Under the pieces are notes generated by a model. It ran no database searches. It was not told where the DNA came from and saw only the letters and a list, made by a program, of their open reading frames with translations. From Silvibacterium bohemicum (GTDB lineage Bacteria; Acidobacteriota; Terriglobia; Terriglobales; Acidobacteriaceae): DNA of 64,000 bases. The stretch spans positions 222,231 to 286,230 of the forward strand of contig NZ_LBHJ01000012.1 in NCBI RefSeq assembly GCF_001006305.1, in the 5' to 3' direction. The position numbers were made by a program, and so were the translations under genes. The stretch's first letter is position 1. Every line of letters begins with the position of its first letter. This document shows, in pieces, positions 10,582 through 18,247 of the stretch.

Positions 10582-10609
10582 CCCCACATCTCAGAAGCGA
10601 AATGTGGGG
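10582..10609. repeat. CCCACATCTC hairpin repeat, copy 1
   Basis: CCCCACAT at 10582-10589 pairs with ATGTGGGG at 10602-10609. This is a slightly diverged member of a dispersed palindromic family also found at 12555, 29862, 29941 and 30785. It is followed by the family tail GGCACCCGG. Confidence 0.75.
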
Positions 10610-10700
10610 CACCCGGATTTGTGGGTTGGGAAATTATGCGTGTGCAATCATCGGTCGGGTAGAGTCTGTGTAGCACTGGAATTGCGGAGAGGTTGGCAGG

Positions 10701-12482
10701 ATGGGGTTGAAGAGTTCGTTGATTGCGGGATTGCTGGTGGCTTCTATGGGAGCGGCAGGTGCAGTGCAGGTTGCGGTTGCGCAGACTTCAAGTGCACAGA
10801 CTGGCGGCGGCGCTCACGCGCATGCGTCGCAAAGAGCGCTGCCGGATTTCGGGCCGAATGTTTTGATCTTCAATCCTTCTATGTCCTCGGCTGCGATCCA
10901 GGCGCAGATCGACAAGGTCTATTCGGTCGAACAACACAACGAGTTCGGGCCGGCGCGCTATGCGTTGATGTTTCTTCCGGGCGAGTACAAGGTCGATGTT
11001 CCCGTCGGCTTCTATACCGAGGTGATGGGGCTGGGCAAGCTTCCCGACGGCGTTCACATCACCGGGAATGTTCGCGCGGATGCGAGCGAGTCGAACAACA
11101 ATGCGACCACTACCTTCTGGCGGGCGATGGAAAACTTTTCCGTGACGCCCACTGGTGGAACGATGCGATGGGCGGTGTCGCAGGCTGCGCCGTTTCGGCG
11201 GATGCATGTGCGCGGCGATATTGTGCTGCACCAGAACGGAGGCTGGGCGAGCGGCGGATGGATGTCGGACAGCCTGGTGGATGGCAATGTTGGCGCGGGG
11301 CCGCAGCAGCAGTGGATCTCGCGCAACAGCGAGTGGGGCAGCTGGACGGGCTCGAACTGGAACATGGTGTTTGTCGGCGTGCCGCATCCTCCCGTGGGCG
11401 AGTGGCCGGCGCCTCCGTACACGAAGATTGCCGCGACGCCGGTTGTTCGCGAGAAGCCGTATCTGGAGGTCGATACGGCGGGACGGTGGAGCGTGCGCGT
11501 GCCTCCGCTGCGCCGGGACAGCGTAGGGATCACGTGGCGCAATGCGGCGCTGGCGGGTGCTTTGCTTCCGATCAGCCGCTTTTACATTGCGCGTCCGGAG
11601 AAGGACACGGCGGAGAGCATCAATGCGGCGCTGGCCAAGGGCAAAGACCTTCTGCTCACGCCGGGGACTTACGAGCTTAGCGACTCCATCAAGGTGACGC
11701 GGCCTAACGCGGTGGTGCTGGGGCTGGGCTTCGCGACGCTGAAGCCGGTGAAGCGCACGGCCGCGATCACCATCGCAGATGTCGACGGCGTGACTGTGGC
11801 GGGCATCCTCTTCGATGCGGGCGAGGCGCGGTCTCCGGTGCTGCTGCAGGTGGGTCCCACAGGAAGCCACTTGAGCCATGCCGGGAACCCGATCGTGGTG
11901 CAGGATGTCTTCTTTCGGGTGGGCGGCGCGGCTGTTGGGCGCACGGATACGAATCTTGAAGTCAACAGCAACGACACCATCATCGACCACACCTGGATCT
12001 GGCGCGCCGATCACGGCAAGGGCGTGGGCTGGATCAGCAACCTCAGCGACAACGGCCTGGTGGTGAATGGCAACAACGTGACCGCCTATGGCTTGTTCGT
12101 GGAGCATCACGAGCAGTACCAGGTGCTATGGAACGGCAACGGCGGAAGAACGTATTTCTACCAGTCGGAGATTCCTTACGATCCGCCGCGGCAGACGGTG
12201 TACACCAGCGCGAAGGGCGTGAACGGATGGGCGTCCTACAAGGTCGCCGACAACGTGACCAGCCACGAGGCGTGGGGGCTGGGCATCTACAGCGTGTTCA
12301 GCCATCCGGGCGTAACATTGACTCGCGCGATCGAGGTTCCGAAGACGCCGGGCGTGCGCTTTCATCACATGATTACGGTGGCGCTGGGGGAGAACGGCCA
12401 GATCAGCAACGTGATCAACGATCAGGGCGGGGCTACGTCGATTCATCCTCGAGTGACGCCTAAGGTGAATGAGTATCCTTAA
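10701..12482 (+). CDS. Secreted right-handed beta-helix-like protein
   Basis: A 593-residue exported protein with a signal peptide (residues 1 to about 28, ending VAVAQ). It resembles a family of secreted actinobacterial and acidobacterial proteins often loosely labelled coagulation factor 5/8 or adenylyl cyclase: an N-terminal PDFGPNVLIF block, the RYALMFLPGEYKVDVPVGFY block, and VREKPYLEVD near residue 250. The second half has the short beta-strand turns of a pectate-lyase-like beta-helix (for example residues about 330-500). A polysaccharide-active role is plausible but no catalytic residues can be assigned. It is convergent with the third giant receptor, which could be functionally linked. 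Confidence 0.7.
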   Translation: MGLKSSLIAGLLVASMGAAGAVQVAVAQTSSAQTGGGAHAHASQRALPDFGPNVLIFNPSMSSAAIQAQIDKVYSVEQHNEFGPARYALMFLPGEYKVDVPVGFYTEVMGLGKLPDGVHITGNVRADASESNNNATTTFWRAMENFSVTPTGGTMRWAVSQAAPFRRMHVRGDIVLHQNGGWASGGWMSDSLVDGNVGAGPQQQWISRNSEWGSWTGSNWNMVFVGVPHPPVGEWPAPPYTKIAATPVVREKPYLEVDTAGRWSVRVPPLRRDSVGITWRNAALAGALLPISRFYIARPEKDTAESINAALAKGKDLLLTPGTYELSDSIKVTRPNAVVLGLGFATLKPVKRTAAITIADVDGVTVAGILFDAGEARSPVLLQVGPTGSHLSHAGNPIVVQDVFFRVGGAAVGRTDTNLEVNSNDTIIDHTWIWRADHGKGVGWISNLSDNGLVVNGNNVTAYGLFVEHHEQYQVLWNGNGGRTYFYQSEIPYDPPRQTVYTSAKGVNGWASYKVADNVTSHEAWGLGIYSVFSHPGVTLTRAIEVPKTPGVRFHHMITVALGENGQISNVINDQGGATSIHPRVTPKVNEYP

Positions 12483-12517
12483 AACAGGGTTTAGGGCTTA
12501 GGGTTTAGGGTGTAGGA
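12483..12517 (+). repeat. Telomere-like 7-bp tandem repeat (TTTAGGG variants)
   Basis: Immediately after the stop codon come CAGGG, TTTAGGG (12490-12496), CTTAGGG, TTTAGGG and TGTAGGA: four 7-bp units. The unit matches the plant telomere motif by coincidence. It is one of several short arrays in this window that begin directly after stop codons. Confidence 0.8.
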
Positions 12518-12554
12518 AATCGGGCATAGCGGTCGAGTGTAGCTTCCGGGGAAT

Positions 12555-12580
12555 CCCACATCTCAAGGGCGAGATGTGGG
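12555..12580. repeat. CCCACATCTC hairpin repeat, copy 2
   Basis: CCCACATCTC at 12555-12564 and GAGATGTGGG at 12571-12580 form a perfect 10-bp inverted repeat around a 6-base loop. It carries the family tail CCACCGGTTTG. Confidence 0.85.
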
Positions 12581-12618
12581 CCACCGGTTTGCTGGTTCTC
12601 GCTTCGTTCGGAAAGAGA

Positions 12619-12651
12619 CTGCAGGTCCCTCGGCTTCGCTCGGGATGACAA
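12619..12651 (+). repeat. GGGATGACAA dispersed repeat, copy 1 (shortened)
   Basis: CTGCAGGTCCCTC followed by GGCTTCGCTCGGGATGACAA. This is a shortened member of a roughly 45-bp intergenic family with further copies at 21589, 32266, 35464 and 44280. It lacks the internal CTACGCTCCG block. Confidence 0.8.
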
Positions 12652-12731
12652 GTTCGTGGTGGGCGTTAGCGATGCTGTGGATTCCTCTCGATCGAAGGAG
12701 CCGGCCACTGCTCGTCATTCTGAGCGAAGCG

Positions 12732-12775
12732 AAGAATCTCAGCGATGTGTTTCTTTCTGCATCGCTGAGATTCTT
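12732..12775. repeat. 16-bp perfect hairpin in convergent intergenic space
   Basis: AAGAATCTCAGCGATG at 12732-12747 is perfectly complementary to 12760-12775, with a 12-base loop. It is embedded in a repeat-like block beginning CATTCTGAGCGAAGCG and ending TTTGGTCGC; a diverged relative lies at about 21478-21552. It sits 3' of the third giant receptor and may end transcripts, though no T-run follows. Confidence 0.75.
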
Positions 12776-12819
12776 CCTTCCTTTGGTCGCTCGAATGATA
12801 GTGAGCAACGCCGCGACTG

Positions 12820-15800
12820 CTAGAAGAGCAGCTTGAGGCCGAATTGAATCTGCCTGGACGTCGATGCTGTTGAGGTGATGACGCCTGCGGTTGGCGAGGG
12901 TGTTGTGCCTGCTGCGGAGTAGACGACTTCATTCGGCGTTCCGAAATTTGTGTGGTTGAGAATGTTAAAGAACTCGGCGCGGAACTGCGCCTTGAGGCCT
13001 TCAGTGATCTGGGTGTCCTTGCGCAGCGAGGCGTCGAGGTTCGCGAATCCCGGACCCACCAGCGAGTTGCGTCCGGAGTTGCCGTAGGTGCCCGCCACGG
13101 GATTGATAAAGGCCAGCGGGTTGAAGTATTGCGTGGGGCCGCCTTCGATCACTTTGCCGTGAAAATCAGGATTGACCGACGGACGGATTGGGTTCCGGCT
13201 GTCTCCGTTGTTCGTGGGGTTGTAGCCGAGCTGCGGTGTGAAGGGAAATCCCGACTGCAAGGTGGCGATCTCGCTGACGCTCCAGCCCTGCAGCGCGGTG
13301 CGTTCCAAGCGGCCGCCCGCGGAGCGCCCGATGGGCAGATCGTAAGTACCGTTGATGACGGCGAGATTGCGCACGTCGGTGCTGGCCGGACCCCAATCGA
13401 GCTTGGGGCGCGCGGGGAACTCGACGAATGCGGGAGCATTCGCGCCTACGCTGGTGTTCCACGCGGTGCCGTCGTCGAGGTTCTTCGACCAGGTGTAGAC
13501 GCCGCGCAGCTGAAAGCCGTGCTGGAAGCGGTGATTCGCGTCGACTTCAAGACCGTTGTAGGAGCTGACTCCCTTGGAGATCCAGGTTGTGGAGTTGGCC
13601 AGAGCGGGATTCGCGTAGGGCGCGCCCTTTGGGTAGTAGACGGTTCCCGCTGCCAATGTTGACGGGCAGGGAGCGGCGGGGCAGATGGTGGGTATGGGCT
13701 CGTTCACGTCTTCGGAAAGAATCTGATGGTAGCCGTGCGAGCCGACGTAGCCGATGGTGAGCGAGGTATTGGGAGCGATCTTCTGCTGCACGCTCAACGA
13801 CCATGTGAGCACCGTCGGCGTGTAGGCATCGGGCTGCACTCCGCTGGGCGATACCAGGCTGCCGGAGGGTGGGGCTTGTCCGGGAACGATGTCCAGGCTG
13901 CTGAGTGCGACGTTCTTCAACGTGTTGGTGGTGTTGAAGGGAGCCGTCTGGTCGAGGCGGTAATCGAGGTTGTCGAGCAGCGCGCGATAGATGCCGAAGC
14001 CGGCGTGAACAACGGTGTCGCCATGTCCGGCGGGGTCCCACGCAAGTCCGATGCGCGGCTCCGGGAGAAACTTCGCGCGATTCTTGGCAAGCGCGGAGTG
14101 TCCCACCTGCGGATTGGTTTCGAGCGCGCCGCTTGGTCCGAAGAGGTAATTGGAGGCGCGATTCTGCGACTCGTTCCAGCCGTTCGTGGATTCGAAGCGG
14201 AAGCCGGCGCGCAGCTCGAGGTTGGGGCGGAGTTTCACCGTGTCCTGGGCGAAGCCCGCGCCTTCGAGCGAGCGCCAGCCGAGCTCAGTGGGCGATGGAA
14301 CCGAGGTGAAGGTCGCGACCGTGCCTTGCAGGAAGGTGGTCAGCGTGGTGAAGGATGCCTGCCCGTACTGATCCTGCGCGAGGCTGTCGTTGGACTGAAT
14401 CTGCTGCAGCCATCCACCCAGTTCGATCTGGTGAATGCCCCGCGTCCAGTAGACGTGATCGTCGTAGGTGTAGAGGTTGCGAGCGGTGGAGAGATTGCTG
14501 CCGGCGTTGGTGCCGGCTCCGGTGATCTGCGACGCGCCGTTGAGCGCGGTGCCGCCGCCGATCACGATGGCTCCGATGGGCCGGCCGGCGATCCAGCCGG
14601 GGACATCGACGGGCGTGGTTCCGGTGAAAACGTAGGCGGCGCGGGAGTATCCGAAGCGGGCGGTATTCAACAGCGCAGGGGAGAAGACATGCTGCTCCTG
14701 AATGCTGGCCACCTGCTCGCGGAGGGCTTCAACGACTGAGCTGAGCGGATTCGCCGATGGCGTGTTCGCATCACTGTCGTCGATGGTGTAGACGCCGAAG
14801 AGCAGATCCTTGTCCGAGATGTTGTAATCGGCGCGCGCGGTGCCGAAGTCTTCGCGGATGACCTGCAGGGGATTGCTGAAGGCTTCGCCGATGCCGCTGC
14901 CCAGGTCCGGTCCATTTTGTGCCGGCCACAGTGACAGAAGCGCCTGGGAGGCGGCGTTGAGGCCGACGAAGGTCTCTTTGCCGCTGGAGTTGGGGATGTA
15001 TCCGAGGCGGGCCTGGTTATCGGGGACCAGGGTGACGTCGCTCAGATGGAGATTCTGCCGGAAGCCTTCGTAGTTGCCGAAGAGAAAGACCTTGTTCTTC
15101 TTGAGCGGGCCGCCCAGCGATCCGCCGAACTGGTTGCGCTGGAACTCGGGGATGTCTGCCTGGTCGAAGTAGTTGCGGGCGTCGAAGGCGCTGTTGCGCA
15201 GAAACTCGAAGACCGAGCCGTGCAGAGAATTTGTGCCTGATGCGGTTACGATACTCACCTGGCCGCCGGTGCGCTTGCCGTATTCGGCGCCGTAGGTGTC
15301 GGTGACTACGTTGAACTCGCGCACCGCGTCGACCCCGAGGAGCTGCCCGCTGGTTCCACCGGGCGTTACGTTGATCTCCGACGCGCCGGTGTATTCGATT
15401 CCGTTGAGCAGAAAGATATTGTCCTGCGGGCGGTGCCCGGCGACCGCGAACATGTTGCCGACGGCTGCATTCGATGTGCCGATGCCTCCCGAGCGCTGGG
15501 TCGAGTAGTTCACGATGGCTGGATTCAGCGTCATCAGCTCGTCATAGCTGCGGCCGTTCAGCGGCAGCTCTTTCACCTGCCTCTCGTCGACCAGCCCGGA
15601 GGTCTGCTGCGTCGATAGCTCAACGGTTGCCGGAGCAGCCGCGACGGTCACTTCCTGTTGTACCTGGCCGACGGCAAGCGAGAGATCGATGACCGCGCTC
15701 TGGCCGATCACCAGCCGCAATCCGGTCTGGGTCTGCGTGCTGAAGCCATCTTTGGCCGCGCTGATCGAATAGGGGCCCACCGGCACGGAGGGAGCGGCGT

Positions 15801-16014
15801 AGCGGCCTGCTGCATCACTGGTGATGACGCGCGTGGCACCAGTTTCAGTATTGCGAATCTCGACCTTGGCGGCGGGGATGGCGGCTCCGGTGGTGTCGCG
15901 GACGGTGCCGGTGATCGACGCTCCGACGATCTGGCTCAATGCGTAGCCGGAGAAGGCGAGGCTCAATAGCCCAAGACGAGCCAAAGCATAAAGAGAACGT
16001 GAGAGAGAGTGCAC
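12820..16014 (-). CDS. Oar-type TonB-dependent receptor (1064 aa)
   Basis: The third giant outer-membrane receptor. It starts at a GTG (16014) with GGAGG six bases upstream and a signal peptide running to about residue 28 (LARLGLLSLAFSGYALSQ). A carboxypeptidase-regulatory-like domain follows (ASITGTVRDTTGAAIPAAKV, residues about 32-115), then a plug with VKELPLNGRSYDELMTLNPA and GGQVSIVTASGTNSLHG, and a barrel ending in IQFGLKLLF. It is shorter than its relatives in the window. It is convergent with the secreted beta-helix-like protein. Ligand unknown. Confidence 0.9.
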   Translation of the reverse strand: MHSLSRSLYALARLGLLSLAFSGYALSQIVGASITGTVRDTTGAAIPAAKVEIRNTETGATRVITSDAAGRYAAPSVPVGPYSISAAKDGFSTQTQTGLRLVIGQSAVIDLSLAVGQVQQEVTVAAAPATVELSTQQTSGLVDERQVKELPLNGRSYDELMTLNPAIVNYSTQRSGGIGTSNAAVGNMFAVAGHRPQDNIFLLNGIEYTGASEINVTPGGTSGQLLGVDAVREFNVVTDTYGAEYGKRTGGQVSIVTASGTNSLHGSVFEFLRNSAFDARNYFDQADIPEFQRNQFGGSLGGPLKKNKVFLFGNYEGFRQNLHLSDVTLVPDNQARLGYIPNSSGKETFVGLNAASQALLSLWPAQNGPDLGSGIGEAFSNPLQVIREDFGTARADYNISDKDLLFGVYTIDDSDANTPSANPLSSVVEALREQVASIQEQHVFSPALLNTARFGYSRAAYVFTGTTPVDVPGWIAGRPIGAIVIGGGTALNGASQITGAGTNAGSNLSTARNLYTYDDHVYWTRGIHQIELGGWLQQIQSNDSLAQDQYGQASFTTLTTFLQGTVATFTSVPSPTELGWRSLEGAGFAQDTVKLRPNLELRAGFRFESTNGWNESQNRASNYLFGPSGALETNPQVGHSALAKNRAKFLPEPRIGLAWDPAGHGDTVVHAGFGIYRALLDNLDYRLDQTAPFNTTNTLKNVALSSLDIVPGQAPPSGSLVSPSGVQPDAYTPTVLTWSLSVQQKIAPNTSLTIGYVGSHGYHQILSEDVNEPIPTICPAAPCPSTLAAGTVYYPKGAPYANPALANSTTWISKGVSSYNGLEVDANHRFQHGFQLRGVYTWSKNLDDGTAWNTSVGANAPAFVEFPARPKLDWGPASTDVRNLAVINGTYDLPIGRSAGGRLERTALQGWSVSEIATLQSGFPFTPQLGYNPTNNGDSRNPIRPSVNPDFHGKVIEGGPTQYFNPLAFINPVAGTYGNSGRNSLVGPGFANLDASLRKDTQITEGLKAQFRAEFFNILNHTNFGTPNEVVYSAAGTTPSPTAGVITSTASTSRQIQFGLKLLF

Positions 16015-16447
16015 GATAACCTCCAGAAGCGGAACAGGCCGGGAAATCTATGTTCGAAAGTATGAGTTATGAGGGTTGGAACGGCCGTCGTTGGCGAGCG
16101 ATCAACAACAAGAACAGCGCGAGGAGCGCGCGATGGTGGGCCGGGATGGATGGGTAGAGATCATATGGCTAAGTCTGCGGAGAACTAAAAAGCCGGGCCA
16201 AGTAGGCTCCGGCGGATAGGCTTCTAGGAACGTAGAAAGAGAGCTTAGAAGAGGTCGATCACCGGACACGGACATGCGCGGGTACAACAGGTACAAGGCA
16301 TGCTGGCGGCGAGACGCATCGTGGTTCTGACTATAGAGCGGGTATTTGCTCCCGTCAAGCTCCGCGAGAGTAGCATTCTAAGTCGATATAGATTCAATTT
16401 GCTGGTCAATATAGCTTCAATATAGCTTTCGCACTAGACTTCTCCAC
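16015..16447. other. Gene-free 433-bp interval between divergent genes
   Basis: This interval lies between the third giant receptor (minus) and the VOC gene (plus). On the minus strand a GCCGG/CCGGC stem followed by TTTTT at about 16189-16214 looks like a weak terminator or attenuator ahead of the receptor. The last 80 bases before the VOC gene are AT-rich, with AATATAGC occurring twice (about 16408-16430). No gene is supported. Confidence 0.4.
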
Positions 16448-16831
16448 ATGGCTTTTACTCTGGATCGGATCGATCATCTCGTTCTCACCGTCGCGCACAT
16501 CGACGCGACCGTCGTCTTCTACACGGAGGTGCTGGGCATGGAGGCGGTTGTCACCAACGGCCGCACCTCGCTCACCTTCGGCGTGCAGGCCATCAAGCTG
16601 CATCAGCGCGGGCATGAATTCAACCCCAAGGCCTGCCACCCCACGCCTGGTTCCGGCGATCTCTGCTTTGTTACCGAAACGCCGCTCGATGAGGTGATCC
16701 GCTACGCGAGCGAGCTGCGGGTGCATGTCGAGGAGGGGCCAGTCGAGCGCGATGGGGCTATGGGGAAGATGCGGTCTGTGTATTTCCGCGATCCCGACCG
16801 CAATCTGATTGAGATTTCGAATTACGTCTGA
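16448..16831 (+). CDS. VOC superfamily (glyoxalase-like) protein
   Basis: A 127-residue single-domain vicinal oxygen chelate protein made of two beta-alpha-beta-beta-beta modules. The IDHLVLTV start, the FYTEVLGMEA turn, the KLHQRGHEF segment and the FRDPDRNLIEISNYV end are all characteristic, with the metal-ligand His and Glu positions present (DHLVL and LIEIS). This subgroup resembles small proteins often named VOC family virulence protein. The reaction is unknown; candidates are dioxygenase, glyoxalase or resistance-type activity. It is apparently monocistronic. Confidence 0.85.
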   Translation: MAFTLDRIDHLVLTVAHIDATVVFYTEVLGMEAVVTNGRTSLTFGVQAIKLHQRGHEFNPKACHPTPGSGDLCFVTETPLDEVIRYASELRVHVEEGPVERDGAMGKMRSVYFRDPDRNLIEISNYV

Positions 16832-16865
16832 GGCTTTCGAGAGCTCGATGGGGAGAGCGTTTCTC

Positions 16866-16930
16866 AGGGGCTGAAGCCCTTTTGTTCGGCGTCGTTTACG
16901 GCATGGCTGAAGCCATGCCCTGATACGAAG
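16866..16930. repeat. GGCTGAAGCC palindromic element, copy 1
   Basis: Two near-palindromes, AGGGGCTGAAGCCCTT at 16866-16881 and GGCATGGCTGAAGCCATGCC at 16900-16919, are followed by CTGATACGAA. The same tail occurs in the copies near 32160 and 35325. It lies directly upstream of the cys leader region. Confidence 0.8.
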
Positions 16931-17016
16931 CTCGCGTCAGCCAGGAGCCATGTTTTGATACAGAGCCGGATTCACGAAACCTATTCGGATGAACCGCTGC
17001 CTGGCGGAGCTATCGA

Positions 17017-17046
17017 TTGACAAGCGGCCCGGAGTGGGCGAAGCTT
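17017..17046 (+). promoter_or_regulatory. Candidate promoter of the cys leader
   Basis: A perfect -35 hexamer TTGACA lies at 17017-17022. At 17-18 bases spacing the -10 position holds GAAGCT or AAGCTT, which is a poor match. If used, transcription would begin near 17052, leaving only about 14 bases before the leader peptide ATG. Confidence 0.35.
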
Positions 17047-17065
17047 TCAGTAGATGCAATTTGTG

Positions 17066-17134
17066 ATGCCAGTTCCGTCTTGCTGCCAGCTCCACTCCTG
17101 TTGTCGGGAGTGTTGTGTGCCCGCGAGGCTGTGA
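17066..17134 (+). CDS. Cysteine-rich leader peptide of the cys operon (22 aa)
   Basis: A 22-codon frame reads MPVPSCCQLH then SCCRECCVPARL and stop, giving six Cys in three adjacent pairs (codons 6-7, 12-13, 16-17). It lies 174 bases upstream of cysD on the same strand and is followed by an intrinsic terminator at 17188-17225. This is the layout expected of ribosome-mediated attenuation by charged tRNA-Cys. Its ATG overlaps the stop of a preceding 25-codon frame (16989-17066) as TGATG, so coupled translation is possible. No clear Shine-Dalgarno is seen. Cys-rich upstream frames controlling sulfur genes are known in mycobacteria; assignment here is inference. Confidence 0.7.
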   Translation: MPVPSCCQLHSCCRECCVPARL

Positions 17135-17187
17135 GCTCTGTATCTGACCTTCTAGACGCATCGTAGTTTCAAGCGATCCAGTCCCCG

Positions 17188-17225
17188 AGCCCACCGTCCT
17201 ATCTTCCAGGCGAGTGGGTTTTTTC
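17188..17225 (+). terminator. Attenuator terminator of the cys operon
   Basis: AGCCCAC (17188-17194) pairs with GTGGGTT (17214-17220) including one G-U. Past a single bulged A the stem continues CGTC with GGCG, giving about 11 bp, a 10-base loop and then a run of six T. A competing pairing uses 17127-17140 (GGCTGTGAGCTCTG), which overlaps the leader stop codon, against 17185-17198 with 11 of 14 positions paired. The two structures are mutually exclusive. Confidence 0.65.
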
Positions 17226-17308
17226 TGTTGCAGCAGAAAGTGCAACTCGTAGGGCAATCGGCCGTCACAGATAGCGACGGCATATCAACGTAGCGAGATA
17301 TCAACCTC

Positions 17309-18247
17309 ATGGCTCCAGCAGTTCTTACCGATGTAGCAGAACAACAAGCACCGCCGCTCAGCCATCTACAGCTGCTGGAAGCGGAGAGCATTCAGATCTT
17401 TCGCGAAGTCGCCTCCGAATTCGAGAAGCCGGTGATGCTGTACTCGATCGGCAAGGATTCGTCGGTGATGCTGCGGCTGGCGCAGAAGGCGTTTTATCCG
17501 GGACCGATTCCGTTTCCGCTGTTGCATGTCGATACCGGTTACAAATTTCGCGAGATGCTCGAGTTCCGTGACAAGCTGACGCGCGAGCTGGGGCTGGACC
17601 TGCTGGTGTGGCGCAATGAGGCCGCGCTGGCCGATGGCGCGAATCCGATTGCGCTGGGAACGCAGCGCTGCTGCGGGCTGTTGAAGACGACGGCGCTGCT
17701 CGACGCGCTGCGCTACTACGGCTTCGATGCCGCGTTCGGCGGCGCTCGCCGCGATGAAGAGAAATCGCGCGCCAAGGAGCGCATCTATTCCTTCCGCGAC
17801 AAGGCCGGGCAGTGGGACCCGAAGGCGCAGCGGCCGGAGCTATGGAACCTGTACAACTCGCGCATCGGCCCGGGCGAAAGCATTCGCGTCTTTCCGCTTT
17901 CGAACTGGACGGAGCTCGACATTTGGCATTACATCCATCTCGAAAAGATTCCTATCGTGCCGCTGTACTTTGCGAAGGAGCGCCGCATGCTGGTGCGCGG
18001 CGACAGCCTGATCCCGGTGGAGCAGCCGTTTGTGCAGGGCCTTCCGGGTGAGGAGCAGATGGTGCGCTGCCGCCTGCGCTCGCTGGGCTGCAGCCCTTGC
18101 ACCGGAGCGATCCGGTCCGATGCCGACACGCTGCCGAAGATCATTGCCGAACTGGTTTCGTTCCGCTCTTCTGAACGAGCGAACCGCATCATCGATCATG
18201 ACCAGGAAGGCTCGATGGAGATCAAGAAGCGCGAGGGCTACTTCTGA
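17309..18247 (+). CDS. cysD: Sulfate adenylyltransferase subunit 2 (CysD)
   Basis: A 312-residue PP-loop ATP pyrophosphatase subunit that, with CysN, makes adenosine 5'-phosphosulfate (APS) from sulfate and ATP in the cytoplasm. The PP-loop [17 protein letters not shown] lies at about residues 45-61; [14 protein letters not shown] and the [20 protein letters not shown] block are family signatures, and the C-terminal KKREGYF is typical. It is the first structural gene of cysD-cysN-cysH-tauE and overlaps cysN by one base (TGATG). A leader peptide with a terminator upstream suggests control by cysteine supply. Confidence 0.97.
   Translation: MAPAVLTDVAEQQAPPLSHLQLLEAESIQIFREVASEFEKPVMLYSIGKDSSVMLRLAQKAFYPGPIPFPLLHVDTGYKFREMLEFRDKLTRELGLDLLVWRNEAALADGANPIALGTQRCCGLLKTTALLDALRYYGFDAAFGGARRDEEKSRAKERIYSFRDKAGQWDPKAQRPELWNLYNSRIGPGESIRVFPLSNWTELDIWHYIHLEKIPIVPLYFAKERRMLVRGDSLIPVEQPFVQGLPGEEQMVRCRLRSLGCSPCTGAIRSDADTLPKIIAELVSFRSSERANRIIDHDQEGSMEIKKREGYF

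Noticed and set aside
10788-12110. Long open frame (440 aa) antisense to the beta-helix protein
   Set aside because: His/Arg/Pro-rich shadow of a high-GC gene; the opposite strand has a signal peptide and family similarity.
12483-12517. Telomere or linear replicon end
   Set aside because: Only four imperfect 7-bp units, inside normal chromosomal gene order with genes continuing on both sides.
13726-14739. 337-aa open frame antisense to the third giant receptor
   Set aside because: Arg/Gly/Val-rich composition and lack of any motif; the receptor frame is clear through this region.
16102-16296. 64-aa minus-strand frame ending in CSCC as a further Cys leader peptide
   Set aside because: It is not followed by a sulfur gene on its strand, only two to three Cys lie at its very end, and composition looks random.
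16832-17308. SAM-type riboswitch ahead of cysD
   Set aside because: I could not find the conserved core of any S-box class; the Cys-rich frame plus terminator explains the region better.
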